From Actinomycetospora straminea (lineage in GTDB: Bacteria > Actinomycetota > Actinomycetes > Mycobacteriales > Pseudonocardiaceae), in the NCBI RefSeq assembly GCF_028737255.1, contig NZ_JAQZAN010000003.1, forward strand, positions 310,001-374,000: a stretch of 64,000 nucleotides of DNA. The letters run 5' to 3'. This document shows, piece by piece, positions 33,667-42,063 of this stretch (its first letter is position 1; the number at the start of each line of letters is the position of its first letter). The translations under genes were made by a program, and so were the position numbers. Below the pieces are notes generated by a model. It saw only the letters and a list, made by a program, of their open reading frames with translations. It was not told the origin of the DNA and made no database searches.

Positions 33667-34878
33667 TCAGCCCTGGCGGTAGGTCTCCAGGAAGCCGCCG
33701 ATGCGCGTGATCGCGTCGTCGAGGGTCACGGCGTGGGGGAGCGTGAGGATGCGGAAGTGGTCGGGCGTGGGCCAGTTGAACCCCGTGCCCTGCACGACCT
33801 GGATCTTCTCCTCGCGCAGGAGGTCGAGCACGAACTGCTCGTCGTCCTTGATCGGGTAGACGTCCGGGTCGAGGCGCGGGAAGGCGTAGAGCGCCCCGCG
33901 CGGCTTCACGCAGCTCACGCCCGGGATCGCGTTGAGCTTCTCGTACGCCCGGTCGCGCTGCTCGCGCAGCCGGCCGCCCGGCGCCGTGAGGTCGCTGATG
34001 CTCTGGCGCCCGCCGAGCGCGGCCTGGATCGCGTACTGCGCCGGGGTGTTCGCGCACAGACGCATCGAGGCCAGCATCGCCAGGCCCTCGAGGTAGTCGC
34101 GCGCGTGCTGGCGCGGGCCGGTGACGACGAGCCAGCCCGAGCGGAAGCCGGCGACGCGGTGGGTCTTCGACAGCCCCGAGAAGGTCAGCACGACCAGGTC
34201 CGGCGCGAGCGAGGCGACGTCGTGGTGCACGGCGTCGTCGTAGAGGACCTGGTCGTAGATCTCGTCGGCCATCACCATGAGGCCGCGCCGGCGGGCGAGG
34301 TCGAGCAGGCCCTCGAGGACCTCCTTCGAGTACACCGCGCCGGTCGGGTTGTTCGGGTTGATGATGACCAGCGCCTTGGTGCGGTCGCTGATCTTCGCCT
34401 CGACGTCGGCGAGGTCGGGCATCCAGTCGGCCTGCTCGTCGCACACGTAGTGCACGGCGCGCCCGCCCGCCAGCGTGGCCACAGCGGTCCACAGCGGGTA
34501 GTCGGGCGCGGGCACGAGCACCTCGTCGCCGTCCTCCACCAGCGCCTGCACGGCCATGGAGATCAGCTCGGAGACGCCGTTGCCGAGGAACACGTCGTCG
34601 ACGTCCACCTCCAGCCCGCGCGCCTGGTAGCGCTGCGCGACCGCCCGTCGCGCGGGCAGCACGCCGCGCGAGTCGGTGTAGCCGTGCGCCTGCGGGAGCA
34701 TCCGGATCATGTCCTGGACGATCTCCTCGGGCGCCTCGAAGTCGAAGAGCGCGGGGTTGCCGGTGTTGAGCCGCAGGACGCTGTGCCCCGCCTCCTCCAG
34801 CAGGTTCGCCTGCTCGACCACCGGGCCGCGGATCTCGTAACAGACGTCGCGGAGCTTGTTCGACTGCCGGAACTCCAC
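33667..34878 (-). CDS. PLP-dependent aminotransferase, AlaA/AlaT-like
   Basis: 403 aa. Class I/II aminotransferase: SNKLRDVCYEIRGPV start typical of AlaA-like proteins, LNTGNPALFDF, VLVPAPDYPLWT, IINPNNPTGAVYS, and the PLP-lysine motif SGLSKTHRVAGFRSGW. Probable alanine or broad amino-acid transaminase in the cytoplasm. GTG 34878 was chosen (GAGAGG 8 nt upstream, family-like N-terminus); 34884 and 34908 are in-frame alternatives. Confidence 0.88.
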   Translation of the reverse strand: MEFRQSNKLRDVCYEIRGPVVEQANLLEEAGHSVLRLNTGNPALFDFEAPEEIVQDMIRMLPQAHGYTDSRGVLPARRAVAQRYQARGLEVDVDDVFLGNGVSELISMAVQALVEDGDEVLVPAPDYPLWTAVATLAGGRAVHYVCDEQADWMPDLADVEAKISDRTKALVIINPNNPTGAVYSKEVLEGLLDLARRRGLMVMADEIYDQVLYDDAVHHDVASLAPDLVVLTFSGLSKTHRVAGFRSGWLVVTGPRQHARDYLEGLAMLASMRLCANTPAQYAIQAALGGRQSISDLTAPGGRLREQRDRAYEKLNAIPGVSCVKPRGALYAFPRLDPDVYPIKDDEQFVLDLLREEKIQVVQGTGFNWPTPDHFRILTLPHAVTLDDAITRIGGFLETYRQG

Positions 34879-34967
34879 CTGCACTACCTCTCGCACGTCG
34901 ACGGGCACCGCACCGGGCCGTGCTCACGGTCTACCAAACGAGGACGCGCGGACCGAGCACCCGGTTG

Positions 34968-34985
34968 TTCAACTCTTGGGTTGAA
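34968..34985. promoter_or_regulatory. TTCAAC-N6-GTTGAA inverted repeat
   Basis: Perfect 6-bp arms, 64-81 bp upstream of the dihydrofolate reductase-like gene. The half-sites resemble ArsR-family operators (TTCAA/TTGAA), but no such regulator gene is in the window. Confidence 0.4.
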
Positions 34986-35048
34986 TAGATGGTCCTTTGC
35001 GGATACCGTCACGTCCTGACCACGAACGACGCAGGTGAGGAGGCGGCC

Positions 35049-35639
35049 ATGGCCGTGGTGCTGGTGGCGACGATGTCGCTCGACGGGTTCATCGCCCGTC
35101 CCGACGACTCGGTGGGCCCGATCTTCGACTGGTTCTCGGCCGGCGACACCGACGTGCACGCCGGCGACGAGCAGCGTCCCTTCCGCACGGGGAAGGAGAG
35201 CGCGGACTGGCTGCGCGAGCAGTGGGGCCGCATCCGCGCGGGCGTCATCGGGCGCCACCTCTTCGACCACACCAACGGCTGGGAGGGGCGACCGCCCGCC
35301 GGCGAGCACGTCGTCGTGCTCACGCACACCGTCCCGACCGACTGGGCCCACTACGGCACCGCGCCCTTCACCTTCGTCACCGAGGGCATCGAGGCCGCCG
35401 TGGTCACCGCGAAGGAGCTGGCCGGCGACGCCGACGTCTCGGTGACCGCGGGTGACGTCGGGGGGCAGGCGCTGGCCGCCGGGCTGGTCGACGAGGTGGA
35501 GATCGACCTGGCGCCCGTCGTGCTGGGGCGGGGCAAGCGGTTCTTCGGCGAGGACGCCCCGGAGACGGTGCTCGAGGACCCGTACCTGGTCGTGCCCGGC
35601 CGCCGCGTCACGCACTTCCGCTACCGCGTCCGGCGCTGA
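35049..35639 (+). CDS. Dihydrofolate reductase family protein (RibD C-terminal type)
   Basis: 196 aa. VLVATMSLDGFIARPDDSVG start, GVIGRHLFDHTNGW, TAGDVGGQALAAGLVDEVEI and VVLGRGKRFFG, the marks of the RibD_C/DHFR-like family of NADPH reductases. Actual substrate unknown; many such proteins are not true DHFRs. ATG 35049 follows GAGGAGG. Its last 32 nt overlap the convergent MBL-fold gene. Confidence 0.82.
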   Translation: MAVVLVATMSLDGFIARPDDSVGPIFDWFSAGDTDVHAGDEQRPFRTGKESADWLREQWGRIRAGVIGRHLFDHTNGWEGRPPAGEHVVVLTHTVPTDWAHYGTAPFTFVTEGIEAAVVTAKELAGDADVSVTAGDVGGQALAAGLVDEVEIDLAPVVLGRGKRFFGEDAPETVLEDPYLVVPGRRVTHFRYRVRR

Positions 35640-36417
35640 ACCCAGCGCTGAACGCCGGCGCGAGGCGCGCCCAGTCGTCCGGGTCGTGCGTGACCCAGAC
35701 GTCCGCGCCGTGTGTCGCCGCGAGCCCGATCAGCCGGTGCAGCGACGCCAGGGCCTGCTCGCGGTCGGTGTCCGCGGCCATCGGCGCCGGGCGCTTGAGA
35801 GCCTCGTGGAGGTGGGCCGTGTCGCCCGAGAGCAGCAGGGGACCCGACGGGAGCCGGACGAGCACGCTGGTGTTGCCCGGCGTGTGGCCCGGCATCGCGA
35901 CCACGACCACCGCGCCGTCCCCGAAGAGGTCGTGGTCGCCCTCGACGAAGGTCCAGTCGGCGTCGCGGACGGGGGCGAGGTCGGCGGTGCGGGCGAGGTC
36001 GGCGACGGCCGGGTCGCTGCCGTCGACGGCACCCCGGTCGCCCGCGCCGAGCAGGAACCGCGCGTGCGGGACGTGGCGCAGGCCTCCGGTGTGGTCGAAG
36101 TGCACGTGGGTGATCACGACGTGGGTGACGTCGCCGGGCGACACGCCCGCGCGCGACAGTTGGCGGTCGAGCCGCTGGTCCGGGGTCATGCGGACCTCGG
36201 CGCCCAGCTCGGCGCCGTACGTCGCGACCGGGTCGTCCGCGGCCTCCGGCGCGAGCCCGCCGTCGACGAGCACGAGGCCGTCGTCGTGCTCCACGAGGAA
36301 CGTCGGCACCACCAGCTCGACGGGCCCGGGCGCCGCGCCGTCGAGCATGTCGGCACGGTCGAGCGTCAGCCGCGCGCCGTCGAGGGCGACGAGCCGCCGC
36401 GCGCATCCCCGTGTCAC
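35608..36417 (-). CDS. MBL-fold metallo-hydrolase
   Basis: 269 aa. Zinc motif THVHFDHTGG (HxHxDH), second His in AMPGHTPGNTS, Asp in LLLSGDTAHLH, and final His in VWVTHDPDDW. Resembles quorum-quenching lactonase-like and glyoxalase-II-like enzymes; substrate unknown. GTG 36417 chosen; other starts are possible. The 3' end overlaps the opposing reductase gene by 32 nt, coding FSAG repeats at its C-terminus. Confidence 0.82.
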   Translation of the reverse strand: MTRGCARRLVALDGARLTLDRADMLDGAAPGPVELVVPTFLVEHDDGLVLVDGGLAPEAADDPVATYGAELGAEVRMTPDQRLDRQLSRAGVSPGDVTHVVITHVHFDHTGGLRHVPHARFLLGAGDRGAVDGSDPAVADLARTADLAPVRDADWTFVEGDHDLFGDGAVVVVAMPGHTPGNTSVLVRLPSGPLLLSGDTAHLHEALKRPAPMAADTDREQALASLHRLIGLAATHGADVWVTHDPDDWARLAPAFSAGFSAGRGSGSA

Positions 36418-36474
36418 GCGCCGTGGATGCCCGCGTCGGGCACCGGGGCATCGCCGAGCGGGTAGCCGACATCC

Positions 36475-37179
36475 ATGAGCGACCGACTCGAGTTCTTCTT
36501 CGACCCGATCTGCCCGTTCTGCTGGGTGACGTCGCGGTGGGTCGTGGAGGTCGCGCGGCAGCGCCCGCTGGAGGTGACGTGGCGCCCGGTGTCGCTGGCG
36601 ATCCTCAACGAGGAGATCAGCTACGAGGAGCGGAAGAAGGCCTCGCCCGACTACCCCGACAGCCACGTCCGCGGCCTGGAGATGCTGCGCGTGGTCCACG
36701 CCGCGCGGGAGGCGCACGGGCCCGAGGTGGTGGGCGACCTCTACACCGCGCTCGGCGGGCTGGTGTGGGACGAGGACCCGCCCGAGGGCGACGACTTCCA
36801 CGCCGTCATGCACGAGATGGCCCGCCGGCGCGACCTGCGCCCCGCCCTCGAGCAGGTCGGCCTGCCCACCGACCTCGCCGACGCCGCCGACGACACCGCC
36901 CGCGACGACGACCTGCGCGCCGAGACCGAGGAGGCCGCGCGGCGCTGCGGGGGCGGGGTGGGCACGCCGATCCTGTCGTTCAGCCCGCCCGACGGGCCCG
37001 CGCTGTTCGGGCCGGTCATCGACGCCCCGCCGCGGGGGGACGACGCCCTGCGCCTGTGGGACGCGGTGGCGACGCTGGCACAGTGGCGGGGCTTCGCCGA
37101 GCTCAAGCGCACCCTGCGCTCGTTCCCGGACACGCCGATGTCGTCCAAGCTCGCCCGCACCGAGACGACGGTCCGCTGA
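36475..37179 (+). CDS. DsbA-family mycothiol-dependent nitroreductase-like protein (Rv2466c type)
   Basis: 234 aa thioredoxin-fold protein. LEFFFDPICPFCWVTSRWVVEV has the CPFC active site and the FDP-CP-CW-TSRW context of mycobacterial Rv2466c, a mycothiol-dependent nitroreductase involved in oxidative stress. Helical insert, then GVGTPILSF with the cis-Pro. Cytoplasmic. Its stop overlaps the NUDIX frame. Supports a mycothiol-using actinomycete host. Confidence 0.85.
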   Translation: MSDRLEFFFDPICPFCWVTSRWVVEVARQRPLEVTWRPVSLAILNEEISYEERKKASPDYPDSHVRGLEMLRVVHAAREAHGPEVVGDLYTALGGLVWDEDPPEGDDFHAVMHEMARRRDLRPALEQVGLPTDLADAADDTARDDDLRAETEEAARRCGGGVGTPILSFSPPDGPALFGPVIDAPPRGDDALRLWDAVATLAQWRGFAELKRTLRSFPDTPMSSKLARTETTVR

Positions 37180-37565
37180 CGCGCCGGGTCGTCGGCGCCC
37201 TCCTCGTGCGCGACGGGCGGGTCCTGCTGTGCCGCCGTCGCGCCGACCGGGCCTGGTACCCGGGGGCCTGGGACGTGCCCGGCGGGCACGTCGAGCCCGG
37301 CGAGTCCGCCCGCGACGCCCTGGCGCGCGAGTGCGTCGAGGAGCTGGGGATCACCGTGCGCGAGGCCGTCGCCCGGCCGCCGGTCGCGGTCGACGCGGGC
37401 ACCGAGCTGACGGTGTTCCTCGTGCGCGCCTGGGACGGCGAGCCGGCCAACCGCGCGCCCGGGGAGCACGACGAGCTCGGGTGGTGCGACGCCGACGACG
37501 CCCGCGCGCTCCCGCTCGTCGACCCCCGCCTGCTGGCCCTGGTCGTCGAGGTGCTGGCGGCGTGA
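37176..37565 (+). CDS. NUDIX hydrolase with non-standard start
   Basis: 129 aa. Complete NUDIX box GGHVEPGESARDALARE-CVEELGI. No ATG, GTG or TTG lies before the first beta strand: the frame's best start is CTG 37176, overlapping the previous stop (CTGA), with GTG 37206 as the next option at the cost of the N-terminal strand. Probably cleaves a nucleoside diphosphate derivative such as an oxidised nucleotide; substrate unknown. Co-transcribed with the nitroreductase-like gene. Confidence 0.75.
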   Translation: MTRRVVGALLVRDGRVLLCRRRADRAWYPGAWDVPGGHVEPGESARDALARECVEELGITVREAVARPPVAVDAGTELTVFLVRAWDGEPANRAPGEHDELGWCDADDARALPLVDPRLLALVVEVLAA

Positions 37566-37622
37566 TCGTGCGCAGACAGCGGTGGCGCGACCGGTGACGA
37601 CACCGGTCGTCGTGAACGCGCG

Positions 37623-39047
37623 TCAGGACCGGTAGCAGTAGGAGTCCGAGGACGCGTCGCCGCCCTGCAGCCGCACCTGGTGCACCCGCCGGCCGCGGAA
37701 CTCGTCGCCGTGCGGGAAGAAGGCCGGGTCGGGCGCCATGCCGCCCTCCGCGTCCACGTCCACGTCCACGTCCAGCTTGGCCATCCACGCACCGACGCCG
37801 TCGGGGTAGAACTGGTCGTCCCACGCGCCGTAGAGCGAGTTGGTCACGTACACGCGTCGTCCGTCCCGGCTGACCTCCACCATCTGCGGCCCGCCCGCCA
37901 GCGGCAGGTCGGGCGCCGCCGGGTGCGGCCGCCGGCCGACGATGCCTCCCAGGCGCACCGACCCGACCTCCCGGGGGTGCGCCGGGTCGGACACGTCGTA
38001 CTGCTTGAGCTCACCGGTGCCCCAGCACGAGACGTAGAGGAAGCGGTCGTCGACCGAGAGGTCGATGTCCGACACCAGCGGCGGGACCGCCCCGAAGGGG
38101 GCAAGGGCCGGCGGGAGCAGGTCCGCGTCGGCGGCTTCGGCGGGGATGGCGATGACCTTCTCGAGCTCGAAGGGTGCCTCCGGCGCCGGCCGGTGCCACC
38201 GCCACACCGACGCCGAGAGGTCCGCGGTGGAGACGACGACCCCGACGAACCCCCAGGTCGCCTCCGGATCGTGCGACGGGCGGACCTCGAGGACCATCTG
38301 GTGCTCGGCGCCGAGGTCGATGCTCTGCTGGTGCACGCCCTTGGCCAGGTCCCAGAAGTGCAGGGTGTGCCCGTAGCGGTTGCCGAGCAGGAGCTCGGGG
38401 ACGAGGCCGTCCTCGATCATCGAGGGGCTGCCCCACTCGCTCGTGATCAGCACGTTCTGGTTGAGGTGCCACCAGGCGTCGTAGGCGAAGTGCTGCGGAC
38501 CGCGGTCGGCCTCCCACGCGCGGAGCACGTCGAAGGTCGTGTGGTCGAGCAGCGCGATGCCGCCGGGGGCGTCCGGGTCGTCCAGGGGTCCACCGAGGCA
38601 GGTCAGGAAGACACCGTCCGGGCCGCAGTGCAGCGTGTGGGGACGCGAGTAGCCCGCCTTCTCCGACAGCTCGGCGCTGCTGATCGTCTTGATCAGCCGG
38701 GGCGAGCGCGGGTCGGGCTGCGTGTCGAGCACGTGGATGTCGGACGACCGCAGGCCGGGGACGAGCAGGTACCGCCGGGCCAGGCCCTCGGTGTCGTGAC
38801 CCTCGTGCACCAGGGCGCTGCTGCAGGCGTTCCAGCCGAAGTGGTGCAGCTCGGCGCCCGGGGTGAGGTCGGTCCACCCGACGACCCGCCCGTACTGCTC
38901 GGACCGCGGGTCCACGTCGACCACGGTCATGGCGTCGGGCTGCTGGCCCGACCGGTCGAAGGCCACGACGTACGCGAGCTCCTCCCTCGGCGCGGCCGCC
39001 GCGTCGGCGGGCGAGCGGTAGAAGGTCGGGTCCATGGTCGAGGTCAT
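37623..39047 (-). CDS. Selenium-binding protein / methanethiol oxidase family
   Basis: 474 aa, typical SBP56 beta-propeller: HHFGWNACSS, HTLHCGPDGVFLTCLG, WNVLITSEWGSP-like strand (NQNVLITSEWGSP), LVSDIDLSVDDRFLYVSCWGTGELKQYDVSDP and GGPQMVEVSRDGRRVYVTNSLY. Family members oxidise methanethiol with copper. The segment DVDVDVDAEGG near residue 430-440 is an odd acidic insertion encoded by GTC-GAC repeats. Cytoplasmic as read, no export signal. Confidence 0.9.
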   Translation of the reverse strand: MTSTMDPTFYRSPADAAAAPREELAYVVAFDRSGQQPDAMTVVDVDPRSEQYGRVVGWTDLTPGAELHHFGWNACSSALVHEGHDTEGLARRYLLVPGLRSSDIHVLDTQPDPRSPRLIKTISSAELSEKAGYSRPHTLHCGPDGVFLTCLGGPLDDPDAPGGIALLDHTTFDVLRAWEADRGPQHFAYDAWWHLNQNVLITSEWGSPSMIEDGLVPELLLGNRYGHTLHFWDLAKGVHQQSIDLGAEHQMVLEVRPSHDPEATWGFVGVVVSTADLSASVWRWHRPAPEAPFELEKVIAIPAEAADADLLPPALAPFGAVPPLVSDIDLSVDDRFLYVSCWGTGELKQYDVSDPAHPREVGSVRLGGIVGRRPHPAAPDLPLAGGPQMVEVSRDGRRVYVTNSLYGAWDDQFYPDGVGAWMAKLDVDVDVDAEGGMAPDPAFFPHGDEFRGRRVHQVRLQGGDASSDSYCYRS

Positions 39048-39223
39048 CGGGTCTCCCGCGAACGTCGAGGGGAGCGGCGGCTGGGTGCACCCAGGGTCAC
39101 ACCACCTCCGACGGGCGGGACAGGCGTCGTCCGTCGGCCCCGCACGGGCCCGATCGGGCGCGCGGCGCCCAAGGTCCCGGCCCCTCGTCCGCGCTCCGGC
39201 AGCGACGGGTCACGGCGAGTGGT

Positions 39224-40066
39224 TCAGGGACGCCGGGCGCGCACGATCCAGGTGGCGGAGTCGTAGCGCACGCCGAGCTCGTCGTGGTGCGCGGCGAGGT
39301 CGGCGCGCAGGGCGGCGATCGCGTCCTCGCGGGCCGCGGGGGAGAGGTCGGCGAGCAGGCCCGCCTGCTGGCCGGTGACGTAGCCGACCGCGTCGTCGGG
39401 GTCGTCGCCGAACGTCATCGGCGCCCGGTGCCCCGTCAGCTCGACGTCGACGAGGCCGGCGCCCTCGAGCAGCGCGCGCACGCCGTCGGGGTCGCCGAGC
39501 GAGAGCGGGCTCGGCCCGTGCGGGGGCGGGAACGCGACGTCGCGCCCGGCCGCGAGGATCGTCAGGAAGGACCGGATCCACTCCTGGTGCTCGAGGCCCT
39601 GCCAGGTCAGCAGCACCATGCGCCCGCCGGAACGCAGCGCGCGGGCGAGGTTGGCGAAGGCGGCGGGCTTGTCGGCGAAGAACATCGTGCCGTGCCGGCT
39701 GACGACGACGTCGGTGCCGCCGGGCGGGAACGGGTGCACCTGGGCGTCGCCGGTCTCGAAGACCGTGTTGGTGAGCCCGGCCGCCGCCGCCCGCCGGGCG
39801 GCGATGGCGAGCAGGCGGGTGGACAGGTCGATGCCCGTGACGATCGCGGGCGCCGCGCGGGGGGCGAGGTCGACGGTCGTCTGGCCGGCCCCGCAGCCGA
39901 CGTCGAGCACCGACTCGCCCCCCACCACGGCCGCCGCCTCCAGGAACGGCCCGCGGTGCCCGGCGACCGCGGCGTCGAAGCGGTCGGCGTGCTCGGCCCA
40001 GAACGCCCCGGTGTCGCCGTCCCAGGCGTCGCGCATGGCCGCGTTGCCCGCGGCGACCTCGCTCAC
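39224..40066 (-). CDS. Class I SAM-dependent methyltransferase
   Basis: 280 aa. Motif I SVLDVGCGAGQTT, followed by GIDLSTRLL and GDAQVHPF, then a post-motif MVLLTWQG strand. Substrate unknown. Last gene of a MerR-ECF sigma-methyltransferase string, 24 nt after the sigma factor gene. Nearest matches in layout are UbiE/CouO-like methyltransferases. Confidence 0.85.
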   Translation of the reverse strand: MSEVAAGNAAMRDAWDGDTGAFWAEHADRFDAAVAGHRGPFLEAAAVVGGESVLDVGCGAGQTTVDLAPRAAPAIVTGIDLSTRLLAIAARRAAAAGLTNTVFETGDAQVHPFPPGGTDVVVSRHGTMFFADKPAAFANLARALRSGGRMVLLTWQGLEHQEWIRSFLTILAAGRDVAFPPPHGPSPLSLGDPDGVRALLEGAGLVDVELTGHRAPMTFGDDPDDAVGYVTGQQAGLLADLSPAAREDAIAALRADLAAHHDELGVRYDSATWIVRARRP

Positions 40067-40090
40067 GGCAGCCCCCTCACGGCAGCCCCG

Positions 40091-41104
40091 TCACCGCAGC
40101 TCGGCCGGCAGCCCGAACCGCGCGTGGTGCTCGGCGCCGATGAACGAGGTCACCGCGGCGATCCGGTCGCCGCGCAGGGTGAGGACGTCGATCGACCACG
40201 GGCGGTGCGGCTCGTCCGCGGGCGCCGCGGGCGGACGGAGGTACGACGCCACCGCGACCTGCCCGTTCGCCGTGACCTCGAGGTGGCGCCACGACCCGCA
40301 GCCGCCGAGCGGGACGGCGCGCGCGAAGGCCGCCACCGGCCCGAGGCCCGCGTACCAGTGCGCCATCGGCGGCATCGACCACGTGACGTCCTCGGTGAGC
40401 AGCGCGACGAGCGCCTCGGCGTCGCCCCGCTGCAGCGCGGAGGAGTAGCCGGTGACGACGTCGCGCAGCCGGGCGTCGTCGACCTCGCGCAGCGTGCGCT
40501 GCTGGGTGGGGTCCGGGACCTTCTCGGCGACCAGCTTCCGGGCCCGCTGCAGCGCCGAGTTGACCGACGCCGTCGAGGTGTCCATCGTCGCGGCGATCTC
40601 CGCGGCCGAGAACCCGAGCACCTCGAACAGCACCAGCGCCGCCCGCTGGTTGCCCGGCAGGTGCTGCAGGGCGGCGACGAACGCGAGCTCCACCGCCTCG
40701 CGCTCCTCGGCCCGCGCGCCCGGCTCGTCGGGGTACGGGCCGAGCCACGCGACCTCGGTGACCGGCACGTCGCCCGTCACGGGCCGGTCGCTCGCGGGAC
40801 CGAGGTCCATCGGCAGCGCCCGACGGCCGCGCGCGTCGACGAGGTCGAGGCACACGCGCGTGGCGACGGTGTGGAGCCACGTGCGCAGCGAGCTGCGCCC
40901 CTGGAAGCCGCCGAGCCCCCGCCACGCCTTGACCAGCGCGTCCTGCAGCGCGTCGTCGGCGTCGTGGGCGGACCCGAGGATGCGGTAGCAGTGCGCGTGC
41001 AGCTCGCGGCGCAGCGGCGCGACCAGCCGGCCGAAGGCGGCGTCGTCCCCGTCCCGGGCCAGCGCGAGATCGCCGTCGACGTCCCGGACCGTCGTCTCGC
41101 CCAC
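40091..41104 (-). CDS. ECF sigma factor with C-terminal SnoaL-like domain
   Basis: 337 aa. Sigma region 2 (YRILGSAHDADDALQDALVKAWRGL), region 4 (LPGNQRAALVLFEVLGFSAAEIAATM, TASVNSALQRARK), then an NTF2/SnoaL domain (about 205-337, GDAEALVALLTEDVTWSMPP). This is the SigG/SigJ-like long ECF type, in which the extra domain replaces or supplements an anti-sigma factor. No anti-sigma gene is adjacent. Starts 3 nt after the MerR gene stop. Confidence 0.87.
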   Translation of the reverse strand: MGETTVRDVDGDLALARDGDDAAFGRLVAPLRRELHAHCYRILGSAHDADDALQDALVKAWRGLGGFQGRSSLRTWLHTVATRVCLDLVDARGRRALPMDLGPASDRPVTGDVPVTEVAWLGPYPDEPGARAEEREAVELAFVAALQHLPGNQRAALVLFEVLGFSAAEIAATMDTSTASVNSALQRARKLVAEKVPDPTQQRTLREVDDARLRDVVTGYSSALQRGDAEALVALLTEDVTWSMPPMAHWYAGLGPVAAFARAVPLGGCGSWRHLEVTANGQVAVASYLRPPAAPADEPHRPWSIDVLTLRGDRIAAVTSFIGAEHHARFGLPAELR

Positions 41105-41107
41105 GCC

Positions 41108-41896
41108 CTAGGAGTCTGCCGCAGCCGGCCCCTCGGGGTCCCGTCCCCGCTCGAAGTCCTCGGAGGCCTCGTCGAGGAAGAGCGAGATCGCGGCGGGCAT
41201 CGACTCGCGGAACGTCGCGAGCAGCGCCTGCGCGGCCACCGGTTGCAGCGCGCCGACGACGTCGCGGACCTGCTGGGTACGGTCGGCGGGCAGCCCCTCG
41301 CCGACGTACTCGGCCCACACCGTGCGCCGGAACAGGTCGACGAACCGCGCCGTCACCGCGCCGACGTGGGTCGTCAGCTCCTCGCGCATGACGATGAGGT
41401 CGGCGGCGGGCATCCCGAGGCGCACCGCCTCGGCCCCGGCGCGGACCAGCCCGGGGTTGGGGATGCGGGCGCGCCCGCCGTCGAGCTCGACGATCAGCCC
41501 GGCGTCGACGAGCGCCCGCCAGGTCTCGTCCCCGACCTCGACACCGAGCCAGCCGGGCAGCTCCGCGGCCGCCATCTCCAGCGCGGGCTCTGGGGCCCAG
41601 GGCGCGAGCATGTGCAGGTACTGGGAGAGCGCCTCCTCGGCGGACTGCCGGGGGGTCGCCGTCACGAGGCGCTCGATCGCCGACAGCGAGAAGCCCTGCT
41701 CCTGGAGCTGGGTGATGAGCTCGAGGCGGGCGAGGTGCTCCGGGCCGTAGTAGCCGGTGCGACCCCGGAGGCGCGGGGACGGGAGCAGGCCGCGGGCGGC
41801 GTGGGCGCGGACGTTGCGCACCGTCATCCCCGCTCGTCGTGCGAGCACGTCGACGGTCATGTCCTGCGTCGACCGTCCCTCGTCCCCGGTGTCCAC
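41108..41896 (-). CDS. MerR-family transcriptional regulator
   Basis: 262 aa. N-terminal MerR HTH: DVLARRAGMTVRNVRAHAARGLLPSPR, RTGYYGPEHLARLELI, then a long helical C-terminal effector domain. No Cys metal cluster, so probably not a metal sensor. GTG 41896 sits 8 nt after TAGCGT, suggesting a leaderless transcript; ATG 41860 is the alternative. Heads the MerR-ECF-methyltransferase operon and is divergent from the reductase-desaturase operon. Confidence 0.83.
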   Translation of the reverse strand: MDTGDEGRSTQDMTVDVLARRAGMTVRNVRAHAARGLLPSPRLRGRTGYYGPEHLARLELITQLQEQGFSLSAIERLVTATPRQSAEEALSQYLHMLAPWAPEPALEMAAAELPGWLGVEVGDETWRALVDAGLIVELDGGRARIPNPGLVRAGAEAVRLGMPAADLIVMREELTTHVGAVTARFVDLFRRTVWAEYVGEGLPADRTQQVRDVVGALQPVAAQALLATFRESMPAAISLFLDEASEDFERGRDPEGPAAADS

Positions 41897-41946
41897 CGCC
41901 CCCCACGCTACTGATCGTCCTTCGTGACACCTCGAGGCGACATATG

Positions 41947-41960
41947 ACACGTGATCGTGT
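41947..41960. promoter_or_regulatory. ACACG-TGAT-CGTGT inverted repeat
   Basis: Perfect 5-bp arms (41947-41951, 41956-41960) about 50 bp upstream of the MerR start. MerR-type operators are palindromes within promoters, so this is the candidate autoregulatory site; TGACAC also recurs at 41926. Confidence 0.4.
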
Positions 41961-42023
41961 TTCATGACGCGGGCCACGGGTCATCCCAGGGCAACGCACC
42001 AGTAACTGTGACGGCTGGTTCCT

Positions 42024-42040
42024 GGTACCAACGGTACCGT
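42024..42040. promoter_or_regulatory. Double GGTACC element before the reductase-desaturase operon
   Basis: GGTACCAACGGTACCGT; two 8-bp palindromes (TGGTACCA, CGGTACCG) 9 bp apart. It matches 33612-33628 in 15 of 17 positions and lies 24 bp before the chosen GTG. Confidence 0.6.
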
Positions 42041-42063
42041 GTAGCGTGGTGGAGGTGAGCGAC

